Part shown: piece by piece, positions 43,561-54,480 of the stretch | Layout of the letters: each line of letters starts with the position of its first letter | Numbering within the stretch: position 1 is the first letter of the stretch | The notes under the pieces: model-generated | Seen by the model: only the letters and a program-made list of their open reading frames with translations | Databases searched by the model: none | Told to the model about the DNA's origin: nothing | Program-made: the position numbers and the translations under genes | From: Tricholoma matsutake | Taxonomy: Eukaryota; Basidiomycota; Agaricomycetes; Agaricales; Tricholomataceae | Length of the DNA: 64,000 nucleotides | Direction of reading: 5' to 3' | Assembly (NCBI GenBank): GCA_026075535.2 | Contig: AP026546.1 | Location: 2,666,001-2,730,000 of the forward strand

Positions 43561-46500
43561 GACGTTTCTTGGATGCGATACAACAGGTTTGCCAAAATCA
43601 GAGCCAGTTGATCAGGAAGCTGTTTACCCTTGAAACAAGGTTGTTCTGCTCATTCAAGTAAAGTTGTGCATGGTCTTTGCAGTTGATTATAGCACCCAGA
43701 GTGTCACTTGCTGATTCCACCCAAAATTTGATTATCATGAGTGAAATCCCGAGGCTCCAGAGTCCACCACATAATGTTTATAGACTTATTGTGATTGGAA
43801 GCTGTATCGAAGATTGCTTCTAAAAAACACCTTGCAATCAGCTCCAAGAGGCAGCTCATAAACTTCGCAAACATTGGGACTTGTGACAATATGCCATCCA
43901 TCTCTTGTTATTGCACTGATGATACTCAACCCAGAAAAACCACCAAAATGATGAGGCAATTGATGATATTTGTGATGAGTCAGAGGAAGGGAGCAAGACA
44001 TTCCGAATGTTCGTGGTCCAACCTATGGGAAGATAACTAGTTGGTACTAGTCATGAAGGTAGTGCTATGAGAGACAAAGGTGTTTGGTGTGGTCCAATCG
44101 AGTATTGATCAATATTGAGGATGATCAACAAGATCGACGATGAACGATGTTTATCGTCGATGGTCAAAGTGTGAATTCCGAGGACCTTTCGATAGGTTGA
44201 AAGTATACAAAGGCTATAGTCGATGGCTAGGATGTGTTGAAATGGTTGCTGGTGCTAATGATGAGAGGATTGATGAAGATCGAGGACGCAATGATTGCAG
44301 AGGTTTCTGACTTGTAGAAGTTTAGATTGTTTTAGAGGATCGATCTGATTCTTAGAACTTAATATGAGACAATAAGTGAAGACAATTTCTTTTATTTCCA
44401 AGTAGATACTACAGAGTTTTATATGTTTTAAAAAAACTTCCTAAAATGGAATGAGAAACATGTGTAGAACATGAGGCAAAAGATATGAGTTAAGGCACAA
44501 AGCCAAAAAGAAGACTGGAATCCAAACAAGAAAGATATATATCATATGATGAAAGAGTAATAAAGGGTATAGAACTGAAAGGGGACTGTCCTTTGTGTAT
44601 AAATTGTGCTAAGTCTTGCAATAATTTGTCCAGCATGTTCTGTGCATGATAGGGACTTGGAACGAGGCTGACCTACTATCAGCAGGTTTGGGCACGAGTT
44701 GGAATCCTTCCTGGCACATGGTATTCCACCATATAGATAACAAATGTGGTGCCCAATGTCACTCGTAGTCTCTCAATATCGATCAATGATGCTCGACAAT
44801 GGTCAACAATGTTCAATCGCAGTCGCAGTTTGTTTGAAGATGATCGGGGATGTTTGATGGTCATTTAGAAGGGGTCTTAGGGGCTTTTGACAAGTCCTAA
44901 GGTTGTGTGATGTGGTCTCTTGGTATGATCGATGTCGCTAGTGATGTTTCGACATGATCGATAGACTGGGTCATGCTGCATCTGGGACCTCGTAGGAGTT
45001 AGCTGATGTGATTAGAATGTGGTTAGAATGACGTATCAGCCTTTGAGCCGAGGAGACAACCTATCAGCGCCGACTAATCCATCCAAAGGGCCGATGACTG
45101 TTTATTCAACAACTTAAAATTGAAATCAAGAATAAGATCCAGCTTGCTTATGATCATCGGAATCCTTTTGTTAAAAGCTCAGGTTGTTGTAATAGCATTG
45201 TAGGTGTAAGGTTTGAAAGTAAATTCATCTTTTTTTTTTGCATTCTGTATACAGCCAAAATGAGGCTACAGAAAGTATAAGCATGCAAAGACTCAAAGAG
45301 AAACAAAAACTGTATGTTGATTAATTGTTTGCCCAATCACAAACTAGATAACAGAAGTAATAGACACCATGTCTGCCAAGCCTAAAAACCACGACCTCAC
45401 CCAGGTCTGACAATGTCAGGCAACTGCATAAACATCTGCATCTTCATATAGTCAAGTATGTGCAAGGAACAAATTGGACACCTGGTCCAATCTGTTAGAC
45501 GGCTGTACTACAATGTGTCTGAGGAAAGGGGTGTGCAACTCTTGTGTCTACTGCAATCTTATCTGCCGCAGAAAACAGACAAAGACAAGAAATTAGAGAG
45601 AGAGAAAACTCACCAAGAGCAAATGAAGAGGACTTCTAGAGAGGAAAAGATGAGATTGTGCTAGAGGCTATTAGAGCGAGAACTTGAACGAGGAATTAAG
45701 TTTGTACAAATAATGTGACAGTTAACACATAGGTCACCTGTTTTTAGACCAAACATCTCTGTTACTCTAAAGTCTACAGCTTACATAAGTCATTGACTTG
45801 TGATTGCTTCAAGGCAAGACTTGTCTCCAAGCTTCAAGGACACACCTCCATTTTCCTAAGATAAGTTGAACCAGATGTTCAATTTTCATTCGACAATCAA
45901 TTTCCCATCAACAAGCATGAAATGCATAGCCTCTTGACAAGACATGTCCAAAACAAAGCTGCATTCATAAATTAAAATGATAAACAGAAAACCATTTAGG
46001 TACTGACAAGTCAGTAGGTTTCTTCAAGCTTCAAGGAAAAACCTCTGCTTTCCTAAGACATGTCGCAGTGCGGCCGTCTAATGAGTTGATCCAGGTGTTC
46101 AACTCGATCTTTTGACAATCAAGTTCCCATCAACAAGCATGCTTTTTATTAAGGAACATCAGTGTACACTCTGCATGGGTTGAAGTCAAGTCCTTGTCTT
46201 CAAGTACAAGGCACCTCACATTCCTAAGACTCATTGCAGTGTGGCTGTCTAATAAGTCAAACCAGGTGTTTGATTTGTTCAATCAGCAACAGGTGTTCAA
46301 CTTGTGCTACCAACCATGTACACAGGTCTGCAACTTTGCATCTACACAAACTTGCAATACAGACCTATCTACACTTGCTGTCAATTTCAAGCAATACATG
46401 ATCCTTTTAAATCAGTCACTCCACCTCCACCTCCATTTCTTTGTCCTTTCTCCACTTCTTTGCATCTTGGTCTGTCATTCTGTATCCAGCCTGTCACTTT

Positions 46501-46581
46501 AATATAACACCCTTGGGCAAAACTATACCAGCTTTAAGTTTGAGAACCTTCAACAAAGGACAATAAGAATCACACTCATAA
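43561..46581. repeat. decayed repeats, no gene seen
   Basis: 44040-45000 is rich in GATCGA/TCGATG phrases, and part of it (44380-44640) matches 27340-27600. At 45830-46290 three degenerate tandem units of about 170-195 bp share cttcaagg, ttcctaaga, aggtgttcaa and cccatcaacaagcatg. Short open frames here do not resemble proteins. Confidence 0.5.
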
Positions 46582-47601
46582 TCAAAGATCTGTCCAACTT
46601 ACCGTGCTAAACTGTGTGTCTAACAGTGCCATAGATCGCAAAACCACTAACAATTTGCATCTCTTTCCCTTCTGTGGGTCCTCCTTTAATGCAACGATGA
46701 CAAATGACAACTGCAACTCTACAATATCTCCTTTCCTGAAAGATTGTGGTCGACACACTTCAAACCTGCACAAGAGTTGAAAAAATTACTGAAGTCAAAT
46801 CGACACACATACCTATATTTGCCATCTAACTCTCAAAATCCTCGACAGTACTCCACCTCATTGTCATCAGTGTGCACACAGTGAGCCCCAGACAACGCTA
46901 ACATTTTTGCTAGGACTCTGCTAGGATCAATGTTCTCCTGGAAGAGAACACTCTCCAAATGCAACCCAGGCCTCGATGGAGTAAAATACTGATTAGACGC
47001 TTCAATCAAAGGGCCATCAGTCTCTGCAAGGTTCCACAGACCTAGTGCTCCCTGTGTAAATGCACAGTCAAACACACCGTATATCTTATTCATGGCCGAA
47101 ACCACATTGTTGAAAAAAGAAGTGTCCAACTCACTCATGGTTACCAATTATTGAAGTAAATGGTACTTAGAGGAATGCATACTAAGCATGGTAAGCATTG
47201 TTAACACCATTAGTAAAAAAAAACACATACTTTGGAATCTTCTCCATAGGCAGCAACTGAAAATCTGTAAGCACTCCCTGTACAGTGAATACAGCCTCCC
47301 AAAGAGCTTCCTCAGCTCCCAGCTTCTTAAACAAACACCACGTTGGCAACTCAGGATGAGACTTAACAATAAAAGTCTCCTCCCAATGGGGTTGCTTTCA
47401 AAATAAATAACATGAACAATAATTAAAAACGTGTCAAAAACACACCTGAAGTAATGCACCCAGCTGATCTCAGTCTTCAAAAATTCCCGGGTCAACAACA
47501 AGTTCATTCAGATGGAGACCTGCACACGACTGAACAACCTAAGGACCTAACATAGAATTTGACTCATGAGTGTTCACAAAATCAAACTTGGGATCCATCA
47601 T
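46582..47601 (-). pseudogene. repeated basidiomycete gene of unknown function
   Basis: The likely start is at 47601 (ATG ATG GAT CCC). Exon 1 ends near 47455. Exon 2 (about 47220-47400) reads HWEETFIVKSHPELPTWCLF and VQGVLTDFQLLP. Exon 3 (from about 47147) includes FTQGALGLWNLAETDGPLIE and ends, after a TGA at 46833, with ELDGKYR. A GTATGT...TGCAG intron of about 60 nt leads to the last exon, FRKGDIVELQLSFVIVALKE, with VVLRSMALLD. The last two blocks (a YR-x-F pair, then GDIVE-x-Q-x-SF, then LRS-x-ALLD) form a box common in repeated hypothetical genes of Agaricomycetes. Stops at 46833, about 47470 and about 47542 make it a pseudogene. Confidence 0.5.
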
Positions 47602-47769
47602 GTCAGCATCAACAAAAATGGGCAGGGTTTTTATGTCACATTTTGAGCAACCCCTTTCTCACTTCTCATGCATTTCTAATGCACCTCAGCTCATAAATAG
47701 GAGACTGCATCAACAAATTCGCAAAAATTTTGTGGTACAGATTGTGAGACTGTGAGCATGTACAAACTG

Positions 47770-47945
47770 GAAAGGGTTCATATTCCGACTTAACAAATGA
47801 TAAGAGATTACTGATTATTACAAGGTTGCCATCACCTATTCTACAAATTCACAAAAAAAAAAAAACCATGGTATGTATTCTGACTTAACAGACGATAGGA
47901 GATTACTGATTATTACAACGTTGTTGTCACCTATTTTACAGGAGT
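47770..47945. repeat. tandem duplication of about 90 bp
   Basis: The block with gacttaacaratgata...gagattactgattattacaa and then gtcacctattytaca occurs twice (about 47790 and 47880), separated by an A-rich run. Confidence 0.8.
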
Positions 47946-47997
47946 CTATGAAACACCAACACTGATCCTACAAACCAGAAAGCCCACATTATCACAT

Positions 47998-48379
47998 TAG
48001 GGTTGTTCATGGTAGCCATTCTTGGGCCATTTTCAGCTCATTTTCAAACTCATTTTTGACTCATTTTCGTGTATTTGGCAGAGGAACAAACAAAAGGGAA
48101 CAAAAAATGGAATGGAAAATGATATGAAAAATGGTTACTGTGAACACCCTGGCAAGGAAAATTTAGAAAAATGGAGCAAAAATTGCCAGGCACAGTGCTA
48201 AAAAGATGAAAAATGATCATTTTTCGGTTCCCTTTTTACAAAAGCAAGGGTAGGGTTCCATTTTACATTCATTTTACATTGATTCTCAGTTCCATTCTTG
48301 AGAAAAATGGAATAAAAATAGAAAATGATTGAAAAATGAGTGAAAAATGAACCAAAAATGCCAACTGTGAACAACCCTA
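47998..48379. mobile_element. 382-bp TIR element, probably hAT-type
   Basis: The left end is TAGGGTTGTTCATGGTAGCC. The right end is the complement of TAGGGTTGTTCACAGTTGGC. The inside repeats cattttcagctcatttt-like phrases and their complement. The flanks TATCACAT and TTGCACAG match at only five of eight positions, so the target duplication is decayed or the boundaries are slightly off. Confidence 0.6.
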
Positions 48380-48439
48380 TTGCACAGGATATTGACAACC
48401 TTCATGAACCAAGCGCCGAGTGCACATGTTTAATCAGAC

Positions 48440-49180
48440 AGTGAGGTAAGGCACGCTTCCTTTAGCAAAAAGCAAGTCTTTGATATTGTGAATTCAACAG
48501 TACAAAAAAACACCAGTCGCCAAGACCTGTGAAGCCAACCATCACAATCTTACAGAAACATAAGCGAGAGCAGAACAAACAATAAGATGAACAAATTACA
48601 AGGGATGTCACCATAGGCAAACAACAGCAACATGAAGTTCTCCTTGTAATGGACTTGCCTCTACAAAGCCTGTCAATGATCATTAAAGAAGAAGATGCTG
48701 CAGGAAACACACCTGAAGTAACACATCCAGCAGATCCCATCTCTCGGAGATTTTTAGGTCAACATGGAAATGGACACCTGCGTACACAGTACAACTGAGC
48801 AACCTCGGGACCTAACCTAGAATTTGACTCACGAGCGGGATCCATCATATTGGCAACAACAAACGTGGGAGCCCAAGCCACTACACCACACAGGACACTG
48901 ACAACCTTTTCCGACAAAGCGCAGAATGTATACCTCCAATCAGAACAAGAGGTAGGATGTGTTTCCTTTAGGAGAAAACAAGTCACTGATACTGTGACCT
49001 CAACAGTATGAAGAAACGCCAGCTGCCAAGCAGGTAAATTGCTCCCATGCAGATACTGCCCACTAAACCACCAAGATCTGTGAAGCCTCTGGTCATGATC
49101 TTAAAGAAACATAAGCGAGACCAGAAGAAACAGCTATGGGAAGAGTACAAGGGATGTCACCATCAATGGACAAGAGCAAT
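48440..49180 (-). pseudogene. truncated duplicate of the 5' end of the 46582-47601 gene, with a local tandem duplication
   Basis: At 48712-48858 the minus strand repeats the start of the neighbouring gene (ATG ATG GAT CCC, then ESNSRLGPEVAQL, then a gtgtgt donor), without the stop found in the other copy. Around it, 48440-48660 and 48950-49180 are a direct duplication (phrases cctttag, gtgaagcc, aaacataagcgaga and tacaagggatgtcacca). The unit is therefore about 510 bp. Confidence 0.55.
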
Positions 49181-49506
49181 GTCTCTAGTCCGCTTTGTCC
49201 ATGAACACACATCCACACTTCTTCGCCATTCTCCTCCCAGGTCGCCTCAAACGCGAGTGGGCGAACAATCCCATGTTCCATGAGACACCCCAAAAACAAC
49301 GAAACAGCTTTAACCTTGCACTTCGGACGGAGGGGTTCCGGCTTGAAGCGGATGTTCTTCGTATGCAAGAATGCACACCACGAAAGCAAAGGGACTGCGG
49401 GGCGAGAACAGAGAGGTCGCGGCAAATCACGGGACCCAAATCTGGCTGGATCGCGGATTTCGCTGGCACCCCATAAACCCACTACTAAAGTAGCGGGAAT
49501 AGCCAT
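49093..49506 (-). CDS. weak hypothetical open frame
   Basis: A 137-codon frame contains KVKAVSLFLGCLMEHGIV and AFEATWEENGEEVWMCVHG. CpG is frequent here, unlike the repeats to the left, so this may be an exon of a host gene at the border to the ATG4 region. It has no recognised family, and overlapping frames are also open. Confidence 0.25.
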   Translation of the reverse strand: MAIPATLVVGLWGASEIRDPARFGSRDLPRPLCSRPAVPLLSWCAFLHTKNIRFKPEPLRPKCKVKAVSLFLGCLMEHGIVRPLAFEATWEENGEEVWMCVHGQSGLETLLLSIDGDIPCTLPIAVSSGLAYVSLRS

Positions 49507-49509
49507 GAA

Positions 49510-51025
49510 CTCATTCGTACAAGGATTTCAATTTCGATGCGTTACACACCACCACGCACCACCCTAGAAGACACGACTGCTAACATTCGTAATTCCTGAT
49601 CACATACCGCAGCCCAAGGAAACTGATGCAACTGGTATTACGACACAAGATGTTCCCGCTTGAAAGATCATTCAAAGAATTGTTGAACTAGTTGCGAATC
49701 CTCATACCTACGTGCCAGGAATAACTCAGTGTCATTCGTTCGGCGTTCAAAGGCTGCCATGGCTGTAGAAGTTTGGAACCCCGTACACCGAGGCCAGTCC
49801 GTTAGTAGTCCACGTGGATCCAGGCCACAGGGACAGGATTCAATTACGCTCAATCGCGCTCACCGTCGGATATAGTAAGCAGAACAGCCACACCCGATAG
49901 TATAGTATGCTTCGTCCAAACTTGGTGACGTGAAGCATGGATCTATGATTGCATCAGCGGGTATCTCACAAGTATACTACATATGTGATAGAAAGTATAC
50001 GATGTCAAACCACTCACCGGTCCCAGCGACGAGCCGTACATTCCTAGAAATTCTCTAGGGGAAAGTAGTATAATATGGGAGGGTCGTTCAACGATCGCGT
50101 GAGCACTGGTTGGACCAACGCTATATCCCAGTTTGTCTCTGCAAAAAAAACTCAGCGTTGAGGAGCGAGGGTATTAGCGAGTCAGCAGAGGATTCGAATG
50201 CGCTGGTTCACGTTACTTGCACTGTGAATATCCATAGTAGAGTCCAAAAGCCCTTCAAGGGTGTAGTGTGCTTGACTGTTTGTGACAAACGTGGCTCAGA
50301 CGCCCAAACAGGATACAACTTTCAATTCACGCCATCCCTTCATCACCGACAACGTCCTGCACGTCTCAACTTTCAACGTCCTTCTCTTATAAGCAGCCCC
50401 GTTTTCTCATTCTTATAGAACTATATCGAGTGTGGATCTTGTTGGCATTCAACTGGTGGCCTTGTAAGTCTCTGTTTTCCCACTTCATCGTCATCCTTAT
50501 CATCTATCAGACAACTATTTCGCGCTAGATAACAACAAGATTGAGCACTTTGGATAGAAAGGGAAAGGAGGAACCACACAGGTTTGTTATCATTACGGCG
50601 CCGAACCTGGTGCTCGTAAACTGGCAAATATTTGCCCATGGGCTGTGGTGGCATTTGATGTCCGTCGCTAATCTTTTCTTGCAGTTTGGATCATCAATCT
50701 TGCTTTTTCATTCGAAATGTATGCCTTCATCGTCACCTTATCAACTAGACTCAGAGCAAGGTTGCTAACTTTGAACATCAAGTCTTTGCGTTTTCTTGAC
50801 GACTTTCTCCGAACACACCTGCTTCCAAATTACGCGCCGCGTTGATAGACGTATGTCTTATCTTTTCATCGCTGGCAGTATGGCTTGTTGGAATTATGAC
50901 GGAATCATGATGTTCATCGTACAAGCTATGCTGGTGACATCCATCATGCTAATTATTATCTTCAGTCTACCTAAAGAACCCGTCTTATATTCAACCCTTC
51001 CGATTAATCAACCAGCTAGCATCTA
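49510..51025. other. CpG-normal intergenic region upstream of ATG4
   Basis: No confident coding sequence. Short frames at 50110-50418 and 50541-50768 lack recognisable content. Pyrimidine-rich stretches (for example ctttcaacgtccttctcttat near 50375) could belong to the ATG4 promoter or leader. Base composition changes sharply from the AT-rich repeats to the left. Confidence 0.4.
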
Positions 51026-54000
51026 ATGTCAAATCGAAATTCACGGCAACCCCCTTCTTCCACTGCACCACCTACCCAACAAGCTTCCAAGCTTCCCAAG
51101 TTTCTCCAAAAGCAAGCAAACCGCGACCGATCCAGATCCGCCGACCCTGCGGCTAAAAGCGTCACTAGCCTGGCCAGTGGTAGCTCTACATCAACATCTC
51201 CTGAACTCCCTTCTACACCATTCGTATCCAAGCAACCACGCAAATCTAGCAAATTTCTCTCTATACACCGCGATAAGGACCACAAGTCGAGACGATCTTT
51301 TGATGCACCACCATCCCCTGCGGAGCATCAGATGGGCGCCATGAACAACGAGATGGAGGAGCCGCCAGTGATAATAGAGCCTCTCAACGTACCCCGCTCT
51401 CGCACTCGCTCAGATCGCTCTCTCAGCGTATCAGCATCAGAGCCCGGACAGCACCCGCACATCTCGCTCTACTCTTCCTCATCCTCGACCTCTGGCATCA
51501 GCAATCTCCCAACAAGGCTCTCAGGATGGTTCTCACACACCTTCAGCACGTCATCAACCGATCTCTCCCTCCCTGCTCTGCTATCCCACGCCGCATCCGC
51601 CTCATCACCCAAAGGCAAGAACGCCCTCCTAACTGCCGCAAAACACGGTAAAGGGCATCTCGACAAGGCCATGCGCTACCTCCTTGACAGCGACTCCACG
51701 CCCGACAAGTGCTCAGACCCAATCTGGTTGCTAGGTGTGCAACACCCAGGGTACGAGCCTCCACCGTTATCCGCACCAACGCTCATGGTCACCAACTCGC
51801 TTTCCTCCTCAACTAGCTCCCGGCGGAACTCAGGCTCCTTCCGCTCTTCCACTTCCTCCGTCTCTCACCTCTCCACTTCCTCCACCGCCGAGCAGCTCTC
51901 CTTGTCACACTCGCAGTCCAGCGTGACCCCCACACCATCCTCAAAGCATGCTAATCCCGCCGCGCACTGGCCACCGGCCTTCTACGCCGACTTTACATCC
52001 CGGGTGTGGCTGACATATCGCTCAAACTTTATGCCCATACGGGACACACGCTTGGCCGATCTAGCACAGGAGGCCAGTGAGGTGCCGAGCAGCCCTAGTA
52101 CGGTCAAGTCAAAACCGTGGAATTGGGGTAGCGAGAAGGGGTGGACAAGCGACTCGGGGTGGGGATGCATGCTACGAACAGGCCAAAGCTTGCTGGCTAA
52201 TGCGTTAGTTCATCTCCATCTAGGACGAGGTAAGGTTTATTTCCGCTATGTTGATGATGACAGCTGACTTAATGGACCACGTTTCAGAATGGAGAAGACC
52301 TCCATATCCCGTGCACACTGTGGATTATGCAACCTATGTGCAGATCTTGACTTGGTTCTTTGACTCGCCGTCCCCTGAGGCTCCGTTCAGTGTTCATAGG
52401 ATGGCACTCGCAGGGAAGGAGCTGGGCAAAGACGTGGGGCAGTGGTTCGGACCTAGTACTGCGGCTGGTGCTATTAAGTACGTTTGCTTCGATCTTCTCA
52501 TATTGCAGTTCTTCAACGAGCTTATACCACACTAGAACACTCATTGCCGGATATCCCGAAGCAGGCCTAGGTGTGTCTGTGGCCACGGATGGGGTTCTCT
52601 TCCAAACGGACGTGTTTGCAGCATCCAATGGAAGGGCAATCAGTCGTTCTCCCAGGCGGCAGGTGGGAGCTGCATGGGGTGACCGTCCGGTCCTGCTTTT
52701 GATTGGGGTGCGGCTGGGAATAGACGGCGTAAACCCAATTTATTACGAGACTATAAAGGTATGTGCTTCCATTCCCATCAACATATCATTACGAAACTGA
52801 TTGAATGGATTAAATCTAGCTGTTATACACGTTCCCACAATCAGTAGGCATCGCAGGGGGGCGTCCTAGCTCATCGTACTACTTTGTTGGCTCTCAAGCT
52901 GACAACCTTTTCTATCTTGACCCGCACCATGCCCGTGCTGCGATCCCCCTGTGTCCAACGCCACAGGATCTGACTTCTTACCCCTCGAACTGGGAAACGC
53001 CACCAGAATCAGATCAACCACGTCCGCAATATTCACCAACGCAGCATCACCGTTCCCAGACCTCCCCATCCTCCGTGCGTACCGGCTCCTCCACATTCTC
53101 TTACCGCGCCCCCCTCTCGCCGTCGCCTCTTCAAAAGGAGTTCTCCACGTCATCCAGCACAAGCTCGTCGTCTAATAATCACCAGAGCTCCCGCTCGCCG
53201 CAGCCATCGCAGCAGTACCACCAGCCCCGATGGCAGTCTTCCAGCCAGCCCAGTTCACCTACATCCGAGATGGACTACCGAGAGCTTTCCAGCTTCGGGC
53301 AACTTGATCCCTTGCAGGAGCATTATGTCAGTGCTTATCACGCTGCAGAGCTCAAGACGTTCCACTGCGAGCGAGTGCGGAAGATGCCGCTTAGTGGGCT
53401 TGACCCCAGCATGCTCATCGGGTTTTTATGTAAAGATGAAGCGGACTGGCGTGACTTTAGGCGGAGGGTGGGAGAACTTCCACGTACGGTGTTCTCCATC
53501 CAGGACGAGCCCCCAACGTGGCCGTCTGATTCGGACGATAATATGGGGTTGGAATCCATATCAGAGCCTGGTGATGTAGAGGTGGATGCCGAAGAGGAGG
53601 GAGGGGAGGTGGGGGATGAAGATGGGGATGGAGAGCCATTCTTTGATACGAGGTCTGGATCGCCGTCGACGTCCAGTGTGGGAGCGAACGGTTCCCTCCA
53701 TGAGGCAGGAAGAAGCGAGCGAGGGAATAGCGAGGAGGTGGACACGGAGGAGGATCCGGTGGACCCTATCACTCCTGGTCCGAACTCCCGGTTCTCGATT
53801 GGAATGCCGCTGGAGGGTAAGATGAAGCAGGCGGATGAAATCGAAGGGGGAAGGGGAGGTCTGGATGACGATGACGAGCCTCCTTTTGAGGGAGGGGATA
53901 TTGAGGACGACTGGGTAGACCCTTCACCTTCTGGTGCTCGGCCGTCGTCTATTTCTGTCAATGATCTTCCTCCACCCGCTGCCGTGCATGCTGCTCTGTC

Positions 54001-54268
54001 CACGCCGATCAGAAGGAACGGAAGCGTAAAGAAAGGGAAGAAGGGGAAGAAACGTCTCGAGGTTCCTGTTCCTGTACCGCTGGTCAAGATACCTTCTCAT
54101 TATCCCCAGGAGCACCTGCCGTTCCCGGTGACAGGGGAAGATCATCCCCAGGATCCGAGCCAAGACAATTCCACGAAGAGCATGGAGAAGCGCATGCACA
54201 CAGCTCGTGCTAGGGATGGAGGAAGGACACAGAGTGGAGGCGTCAAGGGCGTTATCACCGAGAAGTGA
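51026..54268 (+). CDS. ATG4: ATG4 autophagy cysteine protease (four exons)
   Basis: ATG4 cleaves the C-terminus of Atg8 so that it can be joined to phosphatidylethanolamine, and later releases it from membranes. The four exons are 51026-52229, 52288-52477, 52536-52758 and 52820-54268, with GT-AG introns of 58, 58 and 61 nt. The frame joins exactly and gives about 1021 residues. The catalytic Cys lies in [20 protein letters not shown] at the end of exon 1. Peptidase C54 core motifs follow: [20 protein letters not shown] across intron 2, [32 protein letters not shown], and the catalytic Asp-His pair in FYLDPHHAR. Long Ser/Pro-rich N-terminal, internal and acidic C-terminal regions are low-complexity, as in other basidiomycete ATG4 proteins. 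CpG is abundant and no stop interrupts it, so it is a live host gene. Confidence 0.95.
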
Positions 54269-54480
54269 AGCAGGTCGTGGTTATGTTTTGCCTAGCCAGG
54301 TGCAAATTGCGTCACGGTTGTTCTGCTGTTTGATCGTGCTCACTTTTTATTCGGCTCATGCATGTAAGTTTATCACGTCGTACATTAAGTAGTTAAGTAG
54401 GTAGCTTGGCTGTCATTCTCACTGTTTTTGTGATCAATTTATTTCTCTCTCATATCTCCGTTTCGTATATATGGCAAGTT

